Numbered from the stretch's first letter, positions 27,716 to 36,754 are shown. The stretch is 64,000 nt of DNA from Cohnella lupini (GCF_003386205.1 NZ_QRDY01000016.1:56917-120916), one strand, 5' to 3'. Numbers and translations: made by a program. Notes: generated by a model from the sequence alone, not told the origin.

Positions 27716-28357
27716 ATGAAAATCGGAATCATCGGCGCCACTGGCAAAGCCGGAAGCTTGATCATGAAAGAAGCTTTGGACCGAGGGCATGAAGTGACGG
27801 CTATCGTGAGAAACGCTTCGAAAATCGCCGACTCGAACGTTAACGTTCTCGAAAAGGATATATTTAACCTGACTTCGTCCGATCTGGGAGCCTTCGACGT
27901 CGTCGTTAACACGTTCAAAGCGCCGGATGGCGAAGAACATCTGTATGTCGACTCGGGCAGAGCTTTGGTTCAAGCGCTCAAGAACGCTCCGAATACGAAA
28001 CTAATCGTCGTCGGAGGCGCGGGAAGCCTATTCGTCGATGAACAAAATACGTTGAAGCTTATGGACACTCCGGAGTTTCCGGACTTCGTATATCCAACCG
28101 CATCGAATGCGGGCAAACAGTTGGAGGAGTTACAAAATACCGATTCCATCACCTGGACTTATATTAGTCCTGCCGGATTTTTCGACCCGAACGGGAAACG
28201 AACCGGCGAGTACAAGCTCGGCAAAGACCATGTTATCTTGAACGGCCAAGGTCAAAGCTACTTGAGCTATGCCGACTACGCGATCGCCTTGTTGGACGAG
28301 ATCGAACATCCGCAGCACGTAAACCAAAGGTTTACGCTTGTGGGCGAAGCGGAGTAA
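27716..28357 (+). CDS. NAD(P)-binding atypical SDR (YwnB/NmrA-like)
   Basis: 213 residues. The N-terminal nucleotide-binding motif is IGIIGATGKAGSLIMKEALD, followed by GHEVTAIVRNASK. The shape (VVVNTFKAP, KLIVVGGAGSLF, WTYISPAGFF, YADYAIALLDEIEHP) is that of YwnB-type NAD(P)H-binding proteins, which act as small reductases or redox sensors. The ribosome site GGAGGG precedes the ATG. A DsbA-family gene follows after 27 bp, suggesting a redox or stress pair. Confidence 0.85.
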   Translation: MKIGIIGATGKAGSLIMKEALDRGHEVTAIVRNASKIADSNVNVLEKDIFNLTSSDLGAFDVVVNTFKAPDGEEHLYVDSGRALVQALKNAPNTKLIVVGGAGSLFVDEQNTLKLMDTPEFPDFVYPTASNAGKQLEELQNTDSITWTYISPAGFFDPNGKRTGEYKLGKDHVILNGQGQSYLSYADYAIALLDEIEHPQHVNQRFTLVGEAE

Positions 28358-28384
28358 CCGATCGTGGGGAATAGAGAGAATAAA

Positions 28385-29044
28385 ATGAAAGTGGAAATTT
28401 GGTCGGACTTTGCTTGTCCGTTCTGTTATATCGGCAAACGCCGCTTTGAGAACGCGCTTGCGAAATTCCCTCATCGGGATCGCGTTCAGGTCGTCTACCG
28501 AAGCTTCGAGTTGGATCCTCAGATGCCCGAGCAACTGCCTTATGACGTATATGATATGTTATCCAAAAAATACGGCATGAGCCGCGAGCAAGCCATTGCG
28601 GGTAACGTGAGCCTGAAAAACCAAGCGGCGGCGGACGGGCTTGACTTTCAATTCGATGGCTTAGTGCTGGCCAACACGTTCGATGCGCACCGTTTATGCC
28701 ATTTTGCCGAACGGCACGGAAAGGGCTTGGAGATTTCGGAGCTGCTATACCGCGCTTACTTTAGCGAAAACAAAACCTTAAGCGACCACGATACGCTTGC
28801 GGATATAGCTGCCGAGGCAGGGTTGAACCGCGAGGAAGCGATCGCGATGCTGGCCGGAGATCAGTTCTCCGATCTGGTGCGCAACGAGGAAGCAGCTAGC
28901 CAGGATTTAGGCATACGGGGTGTTCCGTTCTACGCCATCGACCGTAAGTTCTCCTTGTCGGGCGCCCAATCGGAAGAAGTGTTCTCGCAAGCCTTGCAGC
29001 AGGCTTGGGACGACCGGTCAACGCTCGATGACGCAATTGTATAG
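28385..29044 (+). CDS. DsbA-family thiol oxidoreductase (FrnE-like)
   Basis: 219 residues from the ATG at 28385. A GTG 21 bases upstream is possible, but it adds residues not seen in the family. The thioredoxin-fold active site is CPFCYIGKRRF (CPFC). GVPFYAIDRKFSLSGAQS contains the conserved cis-Pro loop. The protein belongs to the FrnE/2-hydroxychromene-2-carboxylate isomerase-like group and has no signal peptide, so it acts in the cytoplasm. It follows the NAD(P)-binding gene and is closed by a terminator. Confidence 0.88.
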   Translation: MKVEIWSDFACPFCYIGKRRFENALAKFPHRDRVQVVYRSFELDPQMPEQLPYDVYDMLSKKYGMSREQAIAGNVSLKNQAAADGLDFQFDGLVLANTFDAHRLCHFAERHGKGLEISELLYRAYFSENKTLSDHDTLADIAAEAGLNREEAIAMLAGDQFSDLVRNEEAASQDLGIRGVPFYAIDRKFSLSGAQSEEVFSQALQQAWDDRSTLDDAIV

Positions 29045-29052
29045 GAATGAAA

Positions 29053-29094
29053 TAGAGCATCCCCCGACCGCAAATCGGAGGATGCTCTATTTTT
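29053..29094 (+). terminator. Rho-independent terminator
   Basis: GAGCATCC..CCGA pairs with TCGGAGGATGCTC, followed by a T run. Confidence 0.85.
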
Positions 29095-29110
29095 CATGAA
29101 GCTTCTTTAC

Positions 29111-29254
29111 TCACATGCGACCGATCGCTACGAATACGGCTAACGCCAAGAACACGATATTTACGCCGATTTCCTTATATTCCTTACGCTTAACATGTAC
29201 CACGGCTCCAAGTAGAACAATTACGGCAAGCCCGATTGCGCGATGACATACCAT
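29111..29254 (-). pseudogene. DoxX-family membrane protein, C-terminal remnant
   Basis: A 47-residue frame: after MVCHR come AIGLAVIVLLGAVVHVKRKE and YKEIGVNIVFLALAVFVAIG, ending GRM. This is the usual last third of a DoxX-family protein (helix, HxxRKEYK, helix, final GR). A stop lies in frame two codons before the ATG and no ribosome site is visible. DoxX proteins usually have four helices and about 120 residues, so the first half is missing. It is probably a pseudogene; a functional two-helix microprotein cannot be excluded. Confidence 0.6.
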
Positions 29255-29399
29255 GGCTGCTTATTGTAAATTCGAAACGGCGTTAGACATCCTTGTCGGG
29301 AAATGGAAGCCCGTCATTCAAGCGATGAATGACTGGGGAGTCGGTCATATCGCTCATTTGAACGAGCTGTACGGGGATGATCGCTCGGAGAACGATTGA
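29253..29399 (+). pseudogene. HxlR-family regulator, internally deleted remnant
   Basis: A 48-residue frame. Residues 5-22 (CKFETALDILVGKWKPVI) are the conserved start of HxlR winged-helix regulators, including the sensor Cys. They are joined directly to AMNDWGVGHIAHLNELYG, which resembles the far C-terminus of the same family. The DNA-recognition middle (about 60 residues) is gone. The join lies in a KP-type motif that occurs at both ends of the family, which suggests deletion between short repeats. It overlaps the DoxX remnant by 2 bases head to head; hxlR and doxX genes are often neighbours. Confidence 0.7.
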
Positions 29400-29408
29400 C
29401 GTCTTCGA

Positions 29409-29780
29409 CTATTCCCGATAGTAAGAAAGAACCCAGCAAACGCCGTTTCGATCCGTGACGACGGCCAGCAATCCGTTGAAGGGAGCCTCGTACGTTTCCG
29501 TATTAATATGTCCGCCCGCCGCGAATTGCCCGTATATGCGACGAAACGATTCTTCCGTCTCGATCTTCAAGAAGACCCTGACATAGTCGCCCTTCAACGA
29601 TGGTCTCGCTGCCTGCGTATCGGCAAATTTAATCGTAACGCCGCCCGACAGAATATCCGCGTTGTAAACCTCTTCCCCCTGTTTTCTCAATATCTTAATC
29701 TCTCCGCCAAGCACGTCCCGATAGAACTTGATCTCTTCTTTGCAATTATCGATTACGATAAACGGACAAGCCATAATCAT
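29409..29780 (-). CDS. VOC-superfamily (PhnB/glyoxalase-like) protein
   Basis: 123 residues, with GGAGGATGG before the ATG. It has the paired beta-alpha-beta pattern of the vicinal-oxygen-chelate fold: CKEEIKFYRDVLGGEIKILR in the first module and NGLLAVVTDRNGVCWVLSYY in the second. This resembles the PhnB-type 'DUF3335-like' group. The metal-binding residues are not certain. It follows the MarR gene on the same strand by 30 bp, so it is probably under its control. Confidence 0.75.
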   Translation of the reverse strand: MIMACPFIVIDNCKEEIKFYRDVLGGEIKILRKQGEEVYNADILSGGVTIKFADTQAARPSLKGDYVRVFLKIETEESFRRIYGQFAAGGHINTETYEAPFNGLLAVVTDRNGVCWVLSYYRE

Positions 29781-29810
29781 GTTTCCATCCTCCTTCGTAT
29801 TCTTCTTTCG

Positions 29811-30260
29811 TTACTCGCTCACATTGCGGAGTACCTTTTTCAATAGAACCAGCATGAACGCATATTCCTCGTCGCTGATGCCCCTTCGGGCTATGCTCTT
29901 GACGCGGTTCAACCCTTCTTGAACCTTCGGAACGACCGCTCTGCCCGCTTCCGTCAGATAGAGCAACTGGTAGCGATTATCCGCCGGATCGGCCTCTCTT
30001 CGAACGTAACCCTCGGCTTCCAGCTTGGCGATCGCCTTCGCGGTCGTAGTCTTATCGATGAGCAAATCCTCGCTCAGCGCCTTCTGCGTGATCTTCTCTT
30101 GGCCCGCGATCGCCATCAGAAAAATATACTGCCCGCTCCCGATCCGATAAGGCGCCAGCTCGGCTGCGATCAGAATCTGCATGTGTCGATAAATAGCCGA
30201 AATGTACTTCCCGTGCGATTCTACGGCGCCTTTGGTTTCATCGGTCCAATCTGCTTCCAC
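29811..30260 (-). CDS. MarR-family transcriptional regulator
   Basis: 149 residues from the GTG at 30260, chosen for AAGGAGG 8 nt upstream. Longer in-frame extensions run into the promoter repeats and lack a ribosome site. It has the MarR winged helix: ITQKALSEDLLIDKTTTAKA, then IAKLEAEGYVRREADPADNR with the wing. Direct repeats just upstream are probably its operators. It is followed by the VOC gene. Confidence 0.88.
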   Translation of the reverse strand: MEADWTDETKGAVESHGKYISAIYRHMQILIAAELAPYRIGSGQYIFLMAIAGQEKITQKALSEDLLIDKTTTAKAIAKLEAEGYVRREADPADNRYQLLYLTEAGRAVVPKVQEGLNRVKSIARRGISDEEYAFMLVLLKKVLRNVSE

Positions 30261-30282
30261 TTGCTCCACCTCCTTATATAGA

Positions 30283-30337
30283 ATGCTATTGCAACTAATG
30301 ATTGCAGTATACGCTGAATAGCATGCTATTGCAACTA
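30283..30337. promoter_or_regulatory. Two direct repeats upstream of the MarR gene
   Basis: ATGCTATTGCAACTA occurs at 30283-30297 and again at 30323-30337, identical over 15 bases and 40 bp apart (about four helical turns). Between them is ATTGCAGTATACGC. Placement just before the MarR start suggests an autoregulatory operator pair. Confidence 0.6.
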
Positions 30338-30369
30338 TATAGAAACCCGCTAAGCACCACGAATAGAAA

Positions 30370-30402
30370 GAAGACAGGCGCACGAATTCCTCGCCTGTCT
30401 TC
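30370..30402 (-). terminator. Hairpin terminator of the second Opp-type operon
   Basis: The arms GAAGACAGGCG and CGCCTGTCTTC are perfect. It lies downstream of the minus-strand phosphodiesterase gene with a T-rich flank on that strand. Confidence 0.7.
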
Positions 30403-30437
30403 CTTATGCCTATCCTCACAAAACCATGTAACGAAAA

Positions 30438-31130
30438 CTACAGAAGAGCCTTGTTCTCGGCAACGAGATCGGCTAGCACGCCATCGATGCCCATGTGCTT
30501 CCACTGTACGATTTTTTCAGCCGAAGTATTGCCGATAATGCCTCCGTAAGCCGCCATGATCCAGACCTGCTTACCCGCCTGTTGAACAAGCGACACGGAT
30601 GGTTCATCGACCCATGGCTCCCACAACCGGATAATATCCGCACCTTGCTCAATGAACTCCATGATCGCTTCCTTCGAAGGAATGAAGGCCAATACCTTGA
30701 TCTCGTGATTGAAAGCCTTCACAAGACGAACATCACCGACAGTCACGACCCCCATAATCACCTTGTCCTCGTACCCATGCGCACGAATGTATTCCAATAT
30801 CCGAGTAAGAGCCGAGCCTCCTTCTTTAATGTGAAAGAGAATAGGAGCTACGCCGCTCTTAAGTACTTCCTCCAGCGTATGGGGATGGCAACTGTCATTA
30901 AGAAGGTACTTCAACGATTTAAATTGCTCCTCGGTCAAATCGCTGATCTTCGAAGAATTGCCGAATAGCCTTAAAGCATCGGAATCGTGGGCGATGACGG
31001 GCACATTATCTTTGGTAAAGCGGATGTCGAGCTCTACATAATCCGCTCCTAGCTCTAACGAACATTGCGAAGCCTCTAACGTCAATTCGGGGTAGCGGTC
31101 CGTGCCGCCTCTGTGCGCGATGAGTAACAT
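30438..31130 (-). CDS. Glycerophosphodiester phosphodiesterase
   Basis: 230 residues. The GDPD motifs are LIAHRGGTDRYPELTLEAS (HRG with a PELT in place of PENT), GADYVELDIRFTKDNVPVIAHD (the ELD...HD metal/catalytic set) and a C-terminal IDGVLADLV. No signal peptide, so cytoplasmic. It cleaves glycerophosphodiesters to sn-glycerol 3-phosphate and an alcohol. It starts 26 bp after the oppC-like gene and is the last gene of the ABC operon, which suggests the transporter may import a glycerophosphodiester or lipid-derived substrate. Confidence 0.88.
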   Translation of the reverse strand: MLLIAHRGGTDRYPELTLEASQCSLELGADYVELDIRFTKDNVPVIAHDSDALRLFGNSSKISDLTEEQFKSLKYLLNDSCHPHTLEEVLKSGVAPILFHIKEGGSALTRILEYIRAHGYEDKVIMGVVTVGDVRLVKAFNHEIKVLAFIPSKEAIMEFIEQGADIIRLWEPWVDEPSVSLVQQAGKQVWIMAAYGGIIGNTSAEKIVQWKHMGIDGVLADLVAENKALL

Positions 31131-31155
31131 ATATAGGTTAAAGCCCCTTTTAAAT

Positions 31156-32001
31156 TTATGAATTTTTGAGTTTTGGATCCATCTGATCCCGTAGCCAGTC
31201 GCCGATCATCGACACCTGTACCACAATCAGAACAATAACTACGCTAGGAATAATACTTAGCCACCACGAGCTGATCAAATAGTCACGTCCGGCACTGACC
31301 ATTAAGCCAAGCGAAACGTCGGGTGGCTGGATACCTAATCCGAGAAATGACAACGAGCTTTCCAGAAGGATGAAAGAACTGATTTTCATGGTCGCATGTA
31401 CGATCATGGGTGAAGAGATGTTGCTAAGTACATGTTCAAACACGATTCGCAGCTTAGAGGCGCCGAGCGCCCGACTGCTTTCCATGAAGTTGGCTTCTTT
31501 CAATTGGATAGTCTGGCCACGCGCCAGCCTGGTGAAGCTTGGATACCCCGTCAGTCCAATAATCAGAATCATAATGAGTTTACTGGAGCCGAAGACGGAA
31601 GCGCAGACAATCGAAATAATCAGCGAAGGAATTGAAAGCTTTACGTCTACTAGAAATGACACAATCGAATCCAACAGACCTTTATATAGACCCGTTAGAA
31701 CACCTAGTAACGTACCTAGTACCGCGGATATAACCAAGCCGGCAAAAGCGATAAACAGCGAATTCCTCGTTCCGTAGAACAACCGGATCATAAAATCCCT
31801 GCCTAGATTGTCGGTTCCCAAGAAGAATTCGGCCTTGCCGCCTTCCATGAAGGAAGGAGGAAGCAGCCGCGCGGTCAATTTAGTGGCTCCCAGATCAATA
31901 GGAAAAAAAACGGGGGCCAGAATAGAGAGTACTACAATCAATAAGAAAGAAATGATTAACACCAGTATGAAGGTTGGAATGCTGTAGCTCTTAATTCTCA
32001 T
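31156..32001 (-). CDS. ABC transporter permease (OppC/DppC type)
   Basis: 281 residues with an N-terminal helix (FILVLIISFLLIVVLSILAP) and a BPD_transp_1 domain with SSRALGASKLRIVFEHVLSN as EAA-type loop. It lacks the longer OppC_N region of the first operon's OppC, which is a DppC/NikC-like feature. It follows the OppB-type gene by 12 bp and pairs with it as the second pore subunit. Confidence 0.88.
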   Translation of the reverse strand: MRIKSYSIPTFILVLIISFLLIVVLSILAPVFFPIDLGATKLTARLLPPSFMEGGKAEFFLGTDNLGRDFMIRLFYGTRNSLFIAFAGLVISAVLGTLLGVLTGLYKGLLDSIVSFLVDVKLSIPSLIISIVCASVFGSSKLIMILIIGLTGYPSFTRLARGQTIQLKEANFMESSRALGASKLRIVFEHVLSNISSPMIVHATMKISSFILLESSLSFLGLGIQPPDVSLGLMVSAGRDYLISSWWLSIIPSVVIVLIVVQVSMIGDWLRDQMDPKLKNS

Positions 32002-32013
32002 CGGTGTCCCACC

Positions 32014-32934
32014 TCAAAAATTGTCGCGTATGCGCGGATCTAGTAAGCCATAGCTTAAGTCCACTAGAAGATTTACAAGAATGACGGTAGTGGCAACAAT
32101 CATCACGCCGTACTGAATAACGGGAAAATCCCGGTATTGCGCGGCTGTCACGAGGAGCGAGCCGATGCCGGGAAAAGCAAACACCGTTTCCACGACGACC
32201 GTACCGCCGATCATCGTGCCCAGATGTAGACCGATGACGGTAACGACCGGAATGAGCGCATTGCGCAAGGCGTGCTTGTAGATGACGACTCGTTCTCCGG
32301 CTCCCTTAGCGCGAGCGCTGTCCAAGTATTCCTGCCGCAAGACATCTAGCATCGAGCTTCTCGTTAGACGAGCAATATTGGCTACGGAATCCACGGTCAA
32401 CGTCAGCAACGGCATAATATAGTGCAGAGGAGTGCTCATTCCGCCGCTGGGCAATAATCGTAGCTGAAGGCTAAATAGAAAGATCATTAAGATACCGAAC
32501 ACAAAGCTAGGAATCGTATAGCCTGCAATAGAGATACCCATCGTGAACCGGTCCAATAAGGAGTTGCGATTAACCGCGGCGATAATCCCGATAGGCACTC
32601 CGAACAGAATGGCAAGAGCAAAGGAAATCGCCGCCAAAGTAAGCGTCGGACCTGCACGTTCGGCGAATAGCTCGCCGACAGGTCTCAGATAGTGATAGCT
32701 TTTCCCCATATCTCCGGTAAACAACGCGCTTACATAATCCGTATATTGTTCGACGATCGGCCTGTCCAAGCCCAAAGAAACGCGAAGCTCGGCTCTTACC
32801 GTTGCCGAAGCGTCGTCGGGCAGAAGCCAAGTGGTCGGATCGCCGGTTAATCTCGTTAACAAGAATACTAAAGTAAGAACGAACCATATGGTGAACAGCG
32901 CCTTCGCAAGCCGTTTGACAATAAATGCGCTCAC
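32014..32934 (-). CDS. ABC transporter permease (OppB/DppB type)
   Basis: 306 residues from the GTG at 32934. This start overlaps the stop of the upstream ATPase gene by 4 bases (GTGA) and has GAGGAGGGG before it; longer in-frame starts would overlap that gene heavily. FIVKRLAKALFTIWFVLTLV is the first helix, and AKGAGERVVIYKHALRNALI is the EAA loop. It ends in GLLDPRIRDNF, the normal DppB/OppB tail. Confidence 0.88.
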   Translation of the reverse strand: MSAFIVKRLAKALFTIWFVLTLVFLLTRLTGDPTTWLLPDDASATVRAELRVSLGLDRPIVEQYTDYVSALFTGDMGKSYHYLRPVGELFAERAGPTLTLAAISFALAILFGVPIGIIAAVNRNSLLDRFTMGISIAGYTIPSFVFGILMIFLFSLQLRLLPSGGMSTPLHYIMPLLTLTVDSVANIARLTRSSMLDVLRQEYLDSARAKGAGERVVIYKHALRNALIPVVTVIGLHLGTMIGGTVVVETVFAFPGIGSLLVTAAQYRDFPVIQYGVMIVATTVILVNLLVDLSYGLLDPRIRDNF

Positions 32935-33914
32935 TGTATCCCCTCCTCGCCGAATAGATGGCAGGCGACGAAGTGGTCGGGCTCCACCTCTCTCAACGGT
33001 GGCATTCGGACGCGGCATGCCTGACTGACGTGAGGACAGCGAGTTTGAAAGGGACATCCCGCAGGAGGATTAATCGGACTAGGCAGATCCCCCTCCAATG
33101 GCGTTCTTACTTTGACGGCGTTCGGCTCGGAAACGGGAATAGCGTCCATTAAAGCTATGGAGTAAGGATGAAGCGTACGGTTAAAAAACTTGTTTTTCGA
33201 AGCAAGCTCGACTACTTTCCCGAGATACATGACCATAACCCGATCGCTGACATGCCGGACCACGCTCATGTCATGAGAAATGAATAGATAAGTCAGATTG
33301 AATTCGTGCTGCATCTTCTTGAACAGATTCAGAATTTGCGCTTGCACGGACATATCGAGCGCCGATACGGGCTCGTCGCATATGATGAACTCCGGCTCCG
33401 TAACCAAAGCCCGGGCAATGCCGATTCTTTGTCTCTGGCCGCCGCTGAACTCATGGGGATGCTTGCTCAGCGCGCTTTCGGGAATACTGACCTTCTCCAG
33501 TAACGGCAGAACGATCTCCAGCTTTTGCTTAGCGTTCAGCTTCGAGTGAATTCGAAGCGGCTCTTCAATAATGCGCCGGATGGACATACGAGGGTCTAAG
33601 GACGAGTAGGGGTCTTGAAAGATCATCTGTGTTTGCCTCCGAAAGTCTTTCGATGCCTTAGTCCCCACACGCTGTCCCTTGAATAGAATTTGGCCATCGG
33701 TAACATCCATCAGACCCATCAATAAGCGGGAAAGAGTGGATTTGCCGCAGCCGGATTCCCCTATCAATCCTAGCGTTTCTCCTTTGTAGATCTTGAAGCT
33801 CACGTTGTCCACGGCCTTGACCGTACCGACGGTTCTTTGGCCGAGCATGCCTTTGTTGACGGGAAAATATTTCTTCGCGTTGTTGACCTCTACGATCACG
33901 TTGTTATTATCCAT
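32931..33914 (-). CDS. ABC transporter ATP-binding protein (OppF/DppF type)
   Basis: 327 residues from the ATG at 33914, inside the upstream ATPase gene by 8 bases. Walker A is [13 protein letters not shown], the signature FSGGQRQRIGIARALV and Walker B FIICDEPVSALD. The C-terminal oligopeptide extension is present (CPFQTRCPHVSQACR), with the cysteines that bind a [4Fe-4S] cluster in some Opp/Dpp ATPases. Confidence 0.9.
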   Translation of the reverse strand: MDNNNVIVEVNNAKKYFPVNKGMLGQRTVGTVKAVDNVSFKIYKGETLGLIGESGCGKSTLSRLLMGLMDVTDGQILFKGQRVGTKASKDFRRQTQMIFQDPYSSLDPRMSIRRIIEEPLRIHSKLNAKQKLEIVLPLLEKVSIPESALSKHPHEFSGGQRQRIGIARALVTEPEFIICDEPVSALDMSVQAQILNLFKKMQHEFNLTYLFISHDMSVVRHVSDRVMVMYLGKVVELASKNKFFNRTLHPYSIALMDAIPVSEPNAVKVRTPLEGDLPSPINPPAGCPFQTRCPHVSQACRVRMPPLREVEPDHFVACHLFGEEGIQ

Positions 33915-34905
33915 TATGAGTTCTCCCGGCTGTATCCTCGAGGAGCCAGCACTTGGCTTGATGGCCGTTCTCCACTTCGAAGAACGGCGGTTCGCTTTCG
34001 TGACATTTGCCGAACGCATGAGGGCAGCGATCCGCGAAGCGGCAATGGTTCACGGGAACCGTTAATTTCGGCACTGCACCCGGAATGGAATACAGCTCCT
34101 CTTTGTCCTCTTTAATGCTCGGAATAGAGGCTAGCAGTCCCTTAGTATAAGGATGAGAAGGAGAGGCGAATATACTCGCCGTCTCCCCCTGTTCCACCAC
34201 GACTCCGCCGTACATGACCATGACTCTGTCGCACATCTCCGCGACTACGCCCATATTGTGCGTGATCAGGAGCATACCCATCCGAAGCTTCGTCTTGATT
34301 TGGTTCATCAAGGCTAGGATTTGAGATTGAATGGTTACGTCAAGAGCCGTTGTCGGTTCGTCGGCAATCACGACTTCCGGGTTGCAAGCTAGGGCTATAG
34401 CAATCATGATCCGTTGCTGCATGCCCCCGGACAGCTGGTGCGGGTAACTCGTCAGTCTTGTCTCGGGAGCGGGTATACCGACCAACCGCAGCAGTTCGAT
34501 GACTCTCGCTTTCGTTTCCTGCTTAGTCATTCTTTCATGAATGTTCAGAATCTCCGCAATCTGGTTGCCGACCGTAAATACAGGATTCAGCGAGGACTGC
34601 GGGTTCTGGAAGATCATCGAAATTTTCTTGCCTCTTATCCGATTTAAGTCCTTCTTTTTAAGCTTTAAGAGGTCATGCTCATGGAACAGAATCTCGCCGC
34701 CTTGAATTTTGGCATAGGATCGATCCAGCAGATCCAGGATGGAACGGGCAACGGTACTTTTACCGCAGCCCGATTCGCCGACAATCCCAAGCACCTCGCC
34801 CCTGAGTAAACGGAAGCTTACGCCATCCACTGCGGGAGTTACATTATTTTTGGAAAAATAATAGGTTTTCAGGTTGTTTACAGTTAAGACATTCTCCATG
34901 GTCAT
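33907..34905 (-). CDS. ABC transporter ATP-binding protein (OppD/DppD type)
   Basis: 332 residues. Walker [14 protein letters not shown], signature [16 protein letters not shown], Walker [13 protein letters not shown] and the tail [14 protein letters not shown]. It begins 24 bp after the substrate-binding gene and overlaps the next ATPase gene by 8 bases. Confidence 0.9.
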   Translation of the reverse strand: MTMENVLTVNNLKTYYFSKNNVTPAVDGVSFRLLRGEVLGIVGESGCGKSTVARSILDLLDRSYAKIQGGEILFHEHDLLKLKKKDLNRIRGKKISMIFQNPQSSLNPVFTVGNQIAEILNIHERMTKQETKARVIELLRLVGIPAPETRLTSYPHQLSGGMQQRIMIAIALACNPEVVIADEPTTALDVTIQSQILALMNQIKTKLRMGMLLITHNMGVVAEMCDRVMVMYGGVVVEQGETASIFASPSHPYTKGLLASIPSIKEDKEELYSIPGAVPKLTVPVNHCRFADRCPHAFGKCHESEPPFFEVENGHQAKCWLLEDTAGRTHNG

Positions 34906-34929
34906 CCCTTCCCCTCAGTACCCGAACCC

Positions 34930-36513
34930 TTATTGCACCTTGAAGTTATCCGCTCTGAAATCCATCGCTTGGGAGGAATACGGCGTCCAATCCAGTCCCT
35001 TACGGACTCCCCAGCTCTCATAAGGGTAGTAGAGGACGGTTCCCGGCGCTTCTTCGTCCCAGATCGTCATGAGCTTTCTAGCCAGATCTTTCCTCTTGGC
35101 AGGATCCAAGATAGAGGACAACTCCGTACCCGTTTGAATATAGTCTTGGCTCATGTCCGGCCAAGTGCTATCCTTGGCATCCGGGCCCCACAACAGCCAC
35201 AATCCGCCGCTCGGATCAGGGAAACGCATCGTGTTGGACCAATTGGAGACGGATTGGCGTTCAACCTTCTCCGTAAATTTAACCTTGGCGTTAATGCCGA
35301 TTTGCTTCCACATATCTACGATGGCTTCCGCGGCCTCGCTGCCGAAGGTGTAATAGTTCGGTTTAAGCTCGTATTCGATGAGCTCCCCTTTATAGGAGGA
35401 TTCCGCAAGCAATTGCTTGGCTTTCTCAAGATTGTATTCCGCAGTCGGATAATCATCGATATAATTATCGCCGAATTCCATGAATTGGTGACCCTTCGGT
35501 ACGATAGCTTTGCCCTGCCACAGCGTATCGGCAAGCATTTGACGGTCGATGGACAAGCTTAGCGCTTGACGTAACTTCTTATCCGCTAGCGGACCGGACT
35601 TCGTGTTGTACACGAGTACATGCATATTGCTGAGAGTAAGCCCTTTTACGCTGAGATCGTTGTTGGCTTCCACGGTAGGAACTTGATCAAGCGGTAATTG
35701 CGTAATCATGTCTACCTCTCCGGTGACGAGCGCCGTCATCCGAGCCGAGGTTTCCGGGTAGTAGTCGTACTCGATCGTTTTGGCGGCCGGCTTCTCGCCC
35801 CAATAATCATCGAAGCGTTCTAATACGACTTTCTCCGGAGAATAGGAAACGACTTTATATGGACCTGTACCGATCGGCTTCGCCGCGAAGGCTTCATTGC
35901 CAACCTCGGTGATATAATCGGCCGGAACGATCCAAGAGCCCCAACTGGAAGCAATGCGCTGTTCCAGAATAGGATCGATTGCGTTCGTAATGATCCGAAC
36001 CTTGTAATCGTCGACTTGTTGCACTTCTTTAACAACGGATAATAGCGAAGCCGCCAACTCGAGTCCTTGCAGATCCTCATGCAAGCGTTTAAAGCTGAAG
36101 ACAACATCCTTGGCCGTCATCTCGTCTCCGTTGTGGAATTTGACTCCCTTTCTAAGCGTGACCTCCAACGTGAAGTCATCGATCCTCTTCCATTCCGTCG
36201 CCAGCATCGGCTTTAACGAGAAATTATCCTTCTGATCTGCGAGAAGCAGCGTCTCGAAGATGTTATATTGAATACGAATGCTCGCATTTCCGACATCGCG
36301 GGAAGGATCCATATGCTTAGGAAGCTCGGCCACGCCGATTTTTAGAATATCCAGCTCTTTCGAACCTGCCGTTTCGCTCGTATCCGAAGCTTCGTTCGTA
36401 CTAGACTCCGAGCTCGCGTTCGTTGCATTGCTCGTTGTCGATGGATTGCTGCACGCAGAGACGACGAAGCAAAGAATTAAGGATAAGAGGAGTAACCTTG
36501 ATGATTTTTTCAT
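34930..36513 (-). CDS. ABC transporter substrate-binding lipoprotein (SBP_bac_5)
   Basis: 527 residues from the ATG at 36513. An upstream in-frame ATG at 36534 is rejected because the ribosome site GAAGGG lies between the two. Lipoprotein signal with CFVVSACS. A Ser/Thr/Asn-rich linker precedes the binding domain, whose family signature is LEVTLRKGVKFHNGDEMTAK. It is the first gene of a six-gene operon (binding protein, two ATPases, two permeases, GDPD), transcribed away from a LysR regulator. The ligand may be a peptide, but the terminal GDPD points to glycerophosphodiesters as an alternative. Confidence 0.9.
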   Translation of the reverse strand: MKKSSRLLLLSLILCFVVSACSNPSTTSNATNASSESSTNEASDTSETAGSKELDILKIGVAELPKHMDPSRDVGNASIRIQYNIFETLLLADQKDNFSLKPMLATEWKRIDDFTLEVTLRKGVKFHNGDEMTAKDVVFSFKRLHEDLQGLELAASLLSVVKEVQQVDDYKVRIITNAIDPILEQRIASSWGSWIVPADYITEVGNEAFAAKPIGTGPYKVVSYSPEKVVLERFDDYWGEKPAAKTIEYDYYPETSARMTALVTGEVDMITQLPLDQVPTVEANNDLSVKGLTLSNMHVLVYNTKSGPLADKKLRQALSLSIDRQMLADTLWQGKAIVPKGHQFMEFGDNYIDDYPTAEYNLEKAKQLLAESSYKGELIEYELKPNYYTFGSEAAEAIVDMWKQIGINAKVKFTEKVERQSVSNWSNTMRFPDPSGGLWLLWGPDAKDSTWPDMSQDYIQTGTELSSILDPAKRKDLARKLMTIWDEEAPGTVLYYPYESWGVRKGLDWTPYSSQAMDFRADNFKVQ

Positions 36514-36570
36514 TTGAATTAACCCTTCTTTCATGTTTGTTATATAAAATAATTATAGCCCATGAGTAAT

Positions 36571-36589
36571 ATGCGTTGAGTAAACGCAT
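36571..36589. promoter_or_regulatory. Inverted repeat in the LysR/ABC operon intergenic region
   Basis: ATGCGTT GAGTA AACGCAT, perfect 7-bp arms with a 5-bp centre, 58 bp upstream of the binding-protein start and in the divergent region with the LysR gene. A likely regulator site. The region also has AATTGTCGGATAATT (36703-36717), a weak CodY-like match (3 mismatches). Confidence 0.5.
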
Positions 36590-36754
36590 TGTAAAATCTG
36601 TTGTGTGACATTATTAATTCTTTTTTGCTTGATTAATTCCTATTAATTACAATATTTATGTAAAATTAATCAAAAAAAGCCGACGCATCAATACACATTG
36701 AAAATTGTCGGATAATTATATACTATACAGTTATAAAATAAACTTATAAGGAAG

